Assembly: GCF_051903925.1 (NCBI RefSeq)
Contig: NZ_CP173678.1
Coordinates: 1,426,001 to 1,490,000, forward strand
Origin: G051903925 sp051903925
GTDB taxonomy: Bacteria > Pseudomonadota > Alphaproteobacteria > Zavarziniales > Zavarziniaceae
Direction: 5' to 3'
DNA length: 64,000 nucleotides
The position numbers and the translations under genes are program-made. Shown here in pieces: positions 7,809 to 14,523 of the stretch (the first letter of the stretch is position 1; each line of letters opens with the position of its first letter). The notes under the pieces were generated by a model. That model worked only from the letters and a program-made list of their open reading frames with translations. It searched no databases and was not told the origin of the DNA.

Positions 7809-8702
7809 ATGAGTGTCAGGGCGCTCGGCTATGCCGGGTTCAGCGTGAAGGATGTGGCGGCCTGGCGTGGCTTTGCCGAGGGCGTCCTGGGTGTTGCCGT
7901 GGAGGAGGCGGAGGACGGGGGCTTGCGCCTGCGCGTCGACGATCGCGCGTGGCGCATCGCGGTCGAGCCGACGGGTGCTGACGACCTTGCCTATCTCGGC
8001 TTCGAGGTGGAAGGACCGGCGGCACTGAAGGAACTGGCCGCGCGCCTGGTCTCGGCCGGTTACACGGTCGAGGCGGATGACGACCTGGCGGCGAAGCGGG
8101 GCGTGATCGCCCTGTCGCGCTGCATCGGGCCCGCCGGCATTCCGGTCGAGTTCTACTGGGGCGGGACCCAGGCGGGCGAACGGCCCTTCGTCTCGCCGCA
8201 AGGGGTGCGCGGCTTCGTGACGGACGGCCAGGGATTTGGCCATGTCGTCCTGGCGACGCCCGACATCGCCCAGGCGCGCCGCTTCTTCGAGGACCTGCTG
8301 GGGTTCCGCCTGTCCGACGTCATCGACTTCGCGCCGGTGCCCGGCATTTCGCTGCGGCTGGTGTTCCTGCACTGCAACCCCAGGCATCACACGGTCGCCC
8401 TGGCGCCGATGCCGGCTCCGAAGCGCCTGCACCATTTCATGCTCCAGGCCGCCGATTTCGACGACGTGGGCCGGGCGATGGACCGCGCCCGCAAGGCTGG
8501 CACGCCCTTCGCCAACGGCCTGGGCAAGCACACGAACGACGAGATGGTCTCGTTCTATCTGGTGACGCCGTCCGGCTTCGAAGTGGAGTTCGGCTTTGGC
8601 GGACGCGAGATCGACGACGCCACCTGGGTCCCCGGCCGCCACACGGCGACCAGCACCTGGGGCCACGAACGGCTGGTTGGCGCGCCCGGAGCCGGGGAAT
8701 GA
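7809..8702 (+). CDS. Extradiol catechol dioxygenase (BphC type, VOC family)
   Basis: A 297-residue type I extradiol dioxygenase that would open the catechol ring next to the hydroxyls. The C-terminal domain holds the Fe(II) ligands His145, His209 and Glu260, close to BphC positions 146/210/260. The catalytic His pair in PRHHTVAL (193-194), and the GKHTNDEMVSFY and SGFEVEFG segments, are also present. The N-terminal half is the non-catalytic repeat of the same fold. The start is marked by GAAGGAG nine bases upstream. The stop overlaps the next start (ATGA). Confidence 0.93.
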   Translation: MSVRALGYAGFSVKDVAAWRGFAEGVLGVAVEEAEDGGLRLRVDDRAWRIAVEPTGADDLAYLGFEVEGPAALKELAARLVSAGYTVEADDDLAAKRGVIALSRCIGPAGIPVEFYWGGTQAGERPFVSPQGVRGFVTDGQGFGHVVLATPDIAQARRFFEDLLGFRLSDVIDFAPVPGISLRLVFLHCNPRHHTVALAPMPAPKRLHHFMLQAADFDDVGRAMDRARKAGTPFANGLGKHTNDEMVSFYLVTPSGFEVEFGFGGREIDDATWVPGRHTATSTWGHERLVGAPGAGE

Positions 8703-9493
8703 GCGGCCTCGACAGCGCCCTGGTCGCGCGTGCCGCTGATGCCCTGGCCCAGGCCCGTCGCGATCGCATGGCGATCGCACCCCTGGGGCCCAGCATGGGC
8801 CTGACCGACGTCGCCACGGCCTATGCGGTGCAGGAGCACAACACCGCCCGCTGGCTGGCGGAGGGCCGGCGTATCGTGGGGCGCAAGATCGGCCTGACCT
8901 CCAAGGCGGTGCAGGTCCAGCTGGGCGTGGACCAGCCCGACTACGGCATGCTGTGGGCCGACTGGGCCTTTGCCGAGGGGGAGGCGATCCCGGCGGGGCG
9001 CATGATCCAGCCAAAGGCGGAAGCCGAGATCGCCTTCGTCATGGACCGGGCGCTGGACGATCCGCAGGCCAGCCTGGCGGACGTGATGCGGGCCATCGCC
9101 TATTGCGTGGCGGCGGTCGAGGTCGTGGACAGCGCCATCGCCGACTGGAAGATCACGCTGGCCGACACGGTCGCCGACAATGCCTCTGGCGCCGGCTTCG
9201 TCCTGGGCACAGGGCCGCGGCGCATCACGGACGTCGACCTGCGCCTGTGCGGCATGGTCATGGCCAGGAATGGAGAGACGGTGTCGACCGGCGTGGGGGC
9301 CGCCTGCCTGGGCCATCCGCTGAACGCAACGCTGTGGCTGGCGCGGACCATGGCGCAGGCCGGCCGGCCGCTGCAGCCGGGCGACATCGTCCTGTCTGGC
9401 GCGCTGGGGCCCATGACCAATGTCGTGGCTGGCGACCGCGTCCATGTCGAGATCCAGGGCTTTGCCCCGCTCAGCCTGACGTTCGGGCCATGA
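8699..9493 (+). CDS. mhpD: 2-hydroxypenta-2,4-dienoate hydratase (2-keto-4-pentenoate hydratase)
   Basis: A 264-residue member of the fumarylacetoacetate-hydrolase-like hydratase family. It would add water to 2-hydroxypentadienoate to give 4-hydroxy-2-oxovalerate. Diagnostic segments are GRKIGLTS, the metal-binding EAEIAFVM with paired Glu, and AAVEVVDSAI with a further Glu, as in MhpD/BphE-type hydratases. It overlaps the genes on both sides by four bases (ATGA), so translation of the lower pathway is probably coupled. Confidence 0.92.
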   Translation: MSGLDSALVARAADALAQARRDRMAIAPLGPSMGLTDVATAYAVQEHNTARWLAEGRRIVGRKIGLTSKAVQVQLGVDQPDYGMLWADWAFAEGEAIPAGRMIQPKAEAEIAFVMDRALDDPQASLADVMRAIAYCVAAVEVVDSAIADWKITLADTVADNASGAGFVLGTGPRRITDVDLRLCGMVMARNGETVSTGVGAACLGHPLNATLWLARTMAQAGRPLQPGDIVLSGALGPMTNVVAGDRVHVEIQGFAPLSLTFGP

Positions 9494-10422
9494 GCCGGAC
9501 ACGGGTTGCGATCATCGGCACGGGCAATATCGGCACCGACCTGATGATCAAGGTGATGCGCCTGTCGCAGCACCTGGAAATGGGCGCCTTTGTCGGCATC
9601 GACCCGCAGTCCGATGGCCTGGCCCGCGCCCGCCGCCTGGGCGTGCCGGTGACCGACCAGGGGCTGGAGGGCCTGCTCGCCATGCCCGGCTTCGACCAGA
9701 TCGGCATCGTCTTCGATGCGACCTCGGCCGCCGCCCATGCCCGCCACGACGCGGCGCTGCGGGCGGCGGGAAAGCAGGTGATCGACCTGACGCCCGCGGC
9801 CCTTGGCCCCTATGTCGTGCCATCCGTGAACCTGGACGCGCACCTGGGCGCCCCCAACCTCAACATGGTGACCTGCGGGGGCCAAGCGACCATTCCCATC
9901 GTCGCGGCAGTCGCCAGCGTTGCCCCCGTCGCCTATGCCGAGATCGTGGCCTCCATCGCCTCGAAGTCGGCAGGCCCCGGCACGCGCGCCAATATCGACG
10001 AGTTCACCGAAACGACCTCCCGCGCGATCGTCGAAGTCGGCGGCGCCGCCCGCGGCAAGGCGATCATCGTCCTGAACCCGGCGGAGCCGCCGCTGATCAT
10101 GCGCGATACCGTCTATTGCCTCTGCGCCGACACCGACCCCGCCGCCGTCATCGCGGCGGTCGAGGCCAAGGTGGCGGAGGTCCAGGCCTATGTCCCCGGC
10201 TACCGCCTGAAGCAGGCCGTGCAGGTGGAGCGGATCGGCCATAACGATCCCCTGCACATCCCCGACATGGACGGCCCCCAGACCGGGCTGAAGGTCACCG
10301 TGTTCCTGGAGGTGGAGGGGGCCGCCCACTACCTCCCCGCCTATGCCGGCAACCTGGACATCATGACCTCGGCCGCCCTGCGCACGGCGGAGCGGCTGGT
10401 CGCCCGGAGGGTGGCGGCATGA
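9490..10422 (+). CDS. mhpF: Acetaldehyde dehydrogenase (acylating)
   Basis: A 310-residue enzyme that would convert acetaldehyde plus CoA and NAD+ to acetyl-CoA. It has an N-terminal nucleotide-binding motif IIGTGNIG (8-15) and the catalytic Cys129 in NMVTCGGQATIP, close to Cys131-132 in characterised homologues. The family member is normally an obligate partner of the aldolase encoded next, with which it shares an aldehyde channel. ATGA overlaps join it to both neighbours. A longer open frame upstream in this phase is a shadow of the hydratase gene. Confidence 0.94.
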   Translation: MSRTRVAIIGTGNIGTDLMIKVMRLSQHLEMGAFVGIDPQSDGLARARRLGVPVTDQGLEGLLAMPGFDQIGIVFDATSAAAHARHDAALRAAGKQVIDLTPAALGPYVVPSVNLDAHLGAPNLNMVTCGGQATIPIVAAVASVAPVAYAEIVASIASKSAGPGTRANIDEFTETTSRAIVEVGGAARGKAIIVLNPAEPPLIMRDTVYCLCADTDPAAVIAAVEAKVAEVQAYVPGYRLKQAVQVERIGHNDPLHIPDMDGPQTGLKVTVFLEVEGAAHYLPAYAGNLDIMTSAALRTAERLVARRVAA

Positions 10423-11441
10423 CTCCCGCGACAAAGCTCTACATCCAGGACGTCACCCTGCGCGACGGCATGCATGCCATCCGCCACCGCTACTCGCTGG
10501 ACCACGTCCGCGCCATCGCGCGCGCCCTGGATGCGGCAAGGGTCGACGCGATCGAGGTGGCGCATGGCGACGGGCTGTCCGGCTCGTCCTTCAACTACGG
10601 CTTCGGCGCCCATACCGACTGGGACTGGATCGCCGCGGTGGCAGAGGTGCTGCAGCATTCGGTGCTGACCACGCTGCTGCTGCCCGGCATCGGCACGGTG
10701 CACGATCTGAAACGCGCGCATGGCCTGGGCGTCCGCTCTGTCCGCATCGCCACCCACTGCACGGAAGCCGACGTCGCCAGGCAGCACATCGCCGCGGCCC
10801 GCGATCTCGGCATGGACGTCTCAGGCTTCCTGATGATGAGCCATATGAGCCCGCCCGAGGCCCTGGCGGCACAGGCGAAGCTGATGGAATCCTATGGCGC
10901 GCAGTGCGTCTACGTCACGGACTCGGGCGGCGCGCTGACCATGGATGGGGTGCGGGAACGGCTTGAGGCTTATGACCGCGTGCTGAAGCCGGACACGCAG
11001 CGCGGCATCCATGCCCACCACAACCTGAGCCTGGGCGTCGCCAACTCCATCGCAGCGGTGCAGGCCGGCGCCATCCGGGTGGACGCGTCGCTCGCCGGGA
11101 TGGGGGCAGGGGCGGGCAATGCTCCGCTGGAGGTGTTCATCGCGGCGGCCGACGCCTATGGCTGGGAGCATGGCACCGACCTTTTCGCCCTGATGGACGC
11201 GGCCGAGGACCTGGTACGGCCCCTGCAGGACCGGCCGGTGCGGGTCGACCGGGAGACCCTGAGCCTGGGTTATGCCGGCGTCTATTCCAGCTTCCTGCGC
11301 CATGCGGAGAAGGCGGCGGCGGCGCATGGCCTGGACGTCCGCACCATCCTGCTCGAACTCGGCCGCAGGCGCATGGTCGGCGGGCAGGAGGACATGATCC
11401 TGGACGTGGCCCTGGACCTTGCTCGCGTGAAGGGGGCGTGA
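10419..11441 (+). CDS. mhpE: 4-hydroxy-2-oxovalerate aldolase
   Basis: A 340-residue TIM-barrel aldolase that splits 4-hydroxy-2-oxovalerate into pyruvate and acetaldehyde. The catalytic Arg15, Asp16 and His19 appear in TLRDGMHA. The divalent-metal ligands His198 and His200 lie in GIHAHHN, matching the DmpG/BphI layout. The C-terminal extension that packs against the dehydrogenase is present. Last of the four genes linked by four-base overlaps, completing the route to central metabolism. Confidence 0.94.
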   Translation: MTPATKLYIQDVTLRDGMHAIRHRYSLDHVRAIARALDAARVDAIEVAHGDGLSGSSFNYGFGAHTDWDWIAAVAEVLQHSVLTTLLLPGIGTVHDLKRAHGLGVRSVRIATHCTEADVARQHIAAARDLGMDVSGFLMMSHMSPPEALAAQAKLMESYGAQCVYVTDSGGALTMDGVRERLEAYDRVLKPDTQRGIHAHHNLSLGVANSIAAVQAGAIRVDASLAGMGAGAGNAPLEVFIAAADAYGWEHGTDLFALMDAAEDLVRPLQDRPVRVDRETLSLGYAGVYSSFLRHAEKAAAAHGLDVRTILLELGRRRMVGGQEDMILDVALDLARVKGA

Positions 11442-11443
11442 GG

Positions 11444-12184
11444 ATGTCCGATCGGCTGGCAGCCAAGGTCGCCCTGGTCATTGGTGGCTCACGCGGCATC
11501 GGACGGGCCATCGCGCTTCGCCTGGCGCGGGATGGTGCCGATGTCGCCATTACCTATGCCCGCAATGCCGAAGCGGCGCGGTCCGTGGTGGCCGAGGTAC
11601 AGGCACTGGGCAAGCGTGGCATGGCACTGCCCTGCGACCTGATGCGGATCGAGACGATTCCACCCGTGTTCCAGGCGGTCATCGACGGCATGGGGCCGTT
11701 GGACATCCTGGTGAACAATGCTGGCGTCGGCGTGGGTGGGCCCTTCGCGGCCACGACCGAACAGGCCTATGACGGGCTGTTTGCCGTGACCAAAGGCGTG
11801 TTCTTCAGCCTGAAGGAAGCGGCCGGGGTCCTTGCCCCGAACGGCCGGATCATCAACTTCTCAACCGGCCTGACGCGGAACTGGGCGCCCCAGGCCGCGG
11901 CCTATGCCGGGTCCAAGGCAGCAGTCGAACAGTTCACCCGGTCCCTTTCCAAGGAACTTGGACCACGCGGGATCACCGTGAACGTCGTCCTGCCGGGCGT
12001 GATCGAAACGGACATGACGGCCGCCATGCCGATCGAGCGCAAGGAACAGAGCCGGCAGCAGACCAGCCTTGGTCGCCTGGGCCAGCCTGAGGACATTGCC
12101 GACGTCGTGGCCTTCCTGGCAAGCCACGATGCGCGCTGGATCACTGGCCAGCTGATCGTCGCCAACGGCGGCAGCACCCCCTGA
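11444..12184 (+). CDS. SDR family oxidoreductase at the operon end
   Basis: A 246-residue classical short-chain dehydrogenase resembling 3-oxoacyl-ACP reductases. It has the cofactor loop GGSRGIG, NNAG, a catalytic Ser in NFSTG and the Tyr-x3-Lys in YAGSK. ATG 11444 follows AGGGGG at a good distance; an in-frame GTG at 11438 overlaps the aldolase stop and is an alternative. Its codon use is slightly less GC-extreme than the genes before it. It is distinct from the dihydrodiol dehydrogenase and has no obvious step in the pathway. It may reduce a ketone or alcohol side product, or be a passenger. Confidence 0.8.
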   Translation: MSDRLAAKVALVIGGSRGIGRAIALRLARDGADVAITYARNAEAARSVVAEVQALGKRGMALPCDLMRIETIPPVFQAVIDGMGPLDILVNNAGVGVGGPFAATTEQAYDGLFAVTKGVFFSLKEAAGVLAPNGRIINFSTGLTRNWAPQAAAYAGSKAAVEQFTRSLSKELGPRGITVNVVLPGVIETDMTAAMPIERKEQSRQQTSLGRLGQPEDIADVVAFLASHDARWITGQLIVANGGSTP

Positions 12185-12208
12185 CAGGGGCCGCCGCCGG
12201 CGGGATCG

Positions 12209-13141
12209 TCAGGCCGCCTGCGAGGTGCTGCCGATGCCCGCGATCTCGTAGGGCGTGGTCTGATAGATCTCGTTGATCCAGTTGCCGAACAGCAGGTGGG
12301 CGTGGCCGCGCCAGACGTTGACCGGCGCACGCCGCGGGTCGTCGCCGGGGAAGTAGTTGCCGGGCAGCTGGATCGGCGTGCCGGCCGACACGTCGCGGAA
12401 GTATTCGTCCGCGAGTGAGGTCGTGTCGTACTCGACATGGTTGAACATGTGCAGCGAGCGGTGACAGGTGTCGTCGAGCAGGCACAGGCCCGCTTCCTCG
12501 CTCTCGGCCAGGACGACGATGCCTGAATCGGCGGGCAGGTCGGCGCGCCGCACCTCGGTCCAGCGCGAGACCGGGATCACGAAGTCATCCGAGAAGCCGC
12601 GCAGGTAGGGCGAGCTGGGCACCAGGTTGCGATGGCGAAAGATGCCGAACGCCTTCGTCTGCAACTCGTGCTTGGGGATGCCATGGAAATGCCAGGCCGC
12701 GGCCTGGGCCGCCCAGCAGATGTTGAACGAGCGGTGCACATGGGTCTGGGTCCAGTCCAGGATGCGCCGCAGCTCGTCCCAATAGGTCACGTCCTCGAAC
12801 GGCAGGCGCTCGACGGGGGCGCCCGTGATGATGAAGCCGTCGAAGCGTTCGCCCCGCACCTCGTCCCAGGGCCGGTAGAACGAGGCCATGTGGTCGGCCG
12901 GGGTGTTGCGCGAGACATGGTTGCTGATGCGCAGCAGGCTGAGCTCGACCTGCAGCGGCGTCGCCCCGATCAGGCGCGCGATCTGCGTCTCGGTGCTGAT
13001 CTTGTTGGGCATCAGGTTCAGCAGGCCGATGCGCAAGGGGCGGATGTCCTGGCGTACGGCGTCCGTCTCGCGCATGACCATCACGCCTTCGGTCTCCAGC
13101 GTGCGGCGGGCGGGCAGGTCGTCAGGAATCTTGATCGGCAT
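12209..13141 (-). CDS. metA: Homoserine O-acyltransferase MetA (acetyl-type by key residue)
   Basis: A 310-residue enzyme that acylates homoserine in the first committed step of methionine synthesis. The catalytic Cys142 is in NICWAAQA and the His/Glu pair in MFNHVEYD, as in MetA. Residue 111 is Glu (TGAPVER). In the MetA family Glu111 is known to favour acetyl-CoA and Gly111 succinyl-CoA, so homoserine O-acetyltransferase is the likelier activity despite the common succinyltransferase label. The gene lies behind a SAM-riboswitch-like leader. It converges with the catabolic operon, ending 24 bases from it. Confidence 0.93.
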   Translation of the reverse strand: MPIKIPDDLPARRTLETEGVMVMRETDAVRQDIRPLRIGLLNLMPNKISTETQIARLIGATPLQVELSLLRISNHVSRNTPADHMASFYRPWDEVRGERFDGFIITGAPVERLPFEDVTYWDELRRILDWTQTHVHRSFNICWAAQAAAWHFHGIPKHELQTKAFGIFRHRNLVPSSPYLRGFSDDFVIPVSRWTEVRRADLPADSGIVVLAESEEAGLCLLDDTCHRSLHMFNHVEYDTTSLADEYFRDVSAGTPIQLPGNYFPGDDPRRAPVNVWRGHAHLLFGNWINEIYQTTPYEIAGIGSTSQAA

Positions 13142-13174
13142 GGTCGCGTCGGCCCTTCAAAACGCATAGTTTCG

Positions 13175-13300
13175 TGGGGTGACGCTGTGGCGTGGTCCGT
13201 TTGGTTGCCGGAGCGGCCACATCCTTCCCTTCGGGGAAGCACCACCTTGCCCGGATCGGCAGGTTGGCGTTGGGCGTCACCCCAACTCTTGATGCAGGGC
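13175..13300 (-). promoter_or_regulatory. SAM-I/SAM-IV-like riboswitch upstream of metA
   Basis: Read on the minus strand, the metA leader has an S-box-like core: ATCAAGAG, then GCCAACC, then AAGGTGGTGC and a closing GATG. Four stems can be drawn. P1 pairs 13291-13296 with 13218-13223. P2 pairs TTGGG and CCCAA (13281-13285 with 13270-13274) around a GTGACG loop. P3 pairs TGCC and GGCA (13248-13261). P4 pairs TTCCC and GGGAA (13225-13238). The P2 loop is complementary to 13179-13184 downstream of P1; the match extends to 11 bases (13274-13284 with 13175-13185). That is the kind of distal pairing seen in SAM-IV-type members. S-adenosylmethionine control of methionine synthesis fits. Confidence 0.72.
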
Positions 13301-13372
13301 GATATCTACAGCCAAGTCGCCGGGAAAACAACTCCCCGTTCGGCGAGGCGGGCGCCGGCGTCCCGCCTGGCG

Positions 13373-14395
13373 CTAAAGATGGGCCTGGCGCCAGCGGCCG
13401 GGAGAGGTCCCGAAATGGCGGCTGAAGGCGCGGATGAAGGCGGCCTCCGAGCGGTAGCCCACGGCCTGCGCGACGTCGAGCAGGGTGCGCCGCCCGCCAT
13501 TGAGCAGCGTCAGGCTGCGTTGCATGCGCATCCGGTTCAGGTATTGCAGCGGCGGCACGCCCAGCACGGCGGCAAATCGCACTGCGAATGCGGTGCGGCT
13601 GAGACCGGCAATATCGGCCAGGCGCTGCACGGTCCAGCCGCGGCTGAGGTCGTCATGCGCGGCGCTGACCGCGCGCAGGATGCGCTCGTCCCGCAGCACG
13701 CTGAAGGCGCCCTGGTCCAGTCCGTCGCGCAGGCTCGCCAGCTCGAAGCGCAGGAGCTGGATCACGATGATCTCCGCCACCCGCCGCTCGACCGCGTCGC
13801 GATCGAACTGGCTGGTGGTCAGTTCCGCCTCCAGCAGGGTCGAGATCGCCCGGAACAGGCGATCGAACGGGGCAAGGTCGGGGGGGATGAAGACAAAGGC
13901 ATCGTTGCCCCCCATCAATGCCGCGGTGTGTCGTTCGATCCGTCCCATGATCAACTCGACCGCGCCGGCGGGGCAGGGCGTGCCGAAGGGGACCCGCGGC
14001 ATCTCGCCATCGGGGACGGCGAAGGGCCGCTGCGGCGCGCTGCTCCAGGAATGGCGCACGCCGCGTTCCATCGCCATGGCGGTGCCGGGGGGCAGGTGGC
14101 GCGGCGCCGCGCTCGCCGGCTGTCCGCCGAACCATGCCTCGCCCGACCGCACGTAGTAGAATAGCGAGGCTGAGGTATCGATCACGTCGACATGGAACGG
14201 CGGCGCAAGCTGCACCAGGTCGAAGCGCACGCCGTCCATGCGCACGTCCGGGGCCCGGGCATACTCCTCCAGCCGGGGCACGATGGGCAGGCTCTTGGCG
14301 GGGGACTTGGGCACGGCGGGCCGGGCGGATTGGCGATGCCGGTCAGTGTGCCCGCCACACCATGGCGCGGCAATCCCGGCGCCGGCGCGCAGCAA
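13373..14395 (-). CDS. AraC/XylS-family transcriptional regulator
   Basis: An up-to-340-residue regulator with an N-terminal cupin-like sensor region (about 45-140, with the HVDV and GTAMAMERG segments) and a C-terminal pair of helix-turn-helix motifs (WTVQRLADIAGLSRTAF, and DVAQAVGYRSEAAFIRAFSRH). The C-terminus GTSPGRWR is typical. The exact start is uncertain: the first 50 residues are low-complexity and a later ATG (residue 53) or GTG (residue 28) is possible. It lies upstream of metA on the same strand. It might regulate the aromatic operon or the Mrp operon, but no binding evidence is visible. Confidence 0.82.
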   Translation of the reverse strand: MLRAGAGIAAPWCGGHTDRHRQSARPAVPKSPAKSLPIVPRLEEYARAPDVRMDGVRFDLVQLAPPFHVDVIDTSASLFYYVRSGEAWFGGQPASAAPRHLPPGTAMAMERGVRHSWSSAPQRPFAVPDGEMPRVPFGTPCPAGAVELIMGRIERHTAALMGGNDAFVFIPPDLAPFDRLFRAISTLLEAELTTSQFDRDAVERRVAEIIVIQLLRFELASLRDGLDQGAFSVLRDERILRAVSAAHDDLSRGWTVQRLADIAGLSRTAFAVRFAAVLGVPPLQYLNRMRMQRSLTLLNGGRRTLLDVAQAVGYRSEAAFIRAFSRHFGTSPGRWRQAHL

Positions 14396-14523
14396 AGCCG
14401 CGTGACAAGCACCGCGTCATCCGGCTATCAGGGTACCAGGGTGTCCCGCCAGGGCGGCGGAGGCAGGACAAGCGCTGGTCGGGCCGCCGCGCAGGAGTTC
14501 CTGTGCATGCGCGTCAGTCGCCC

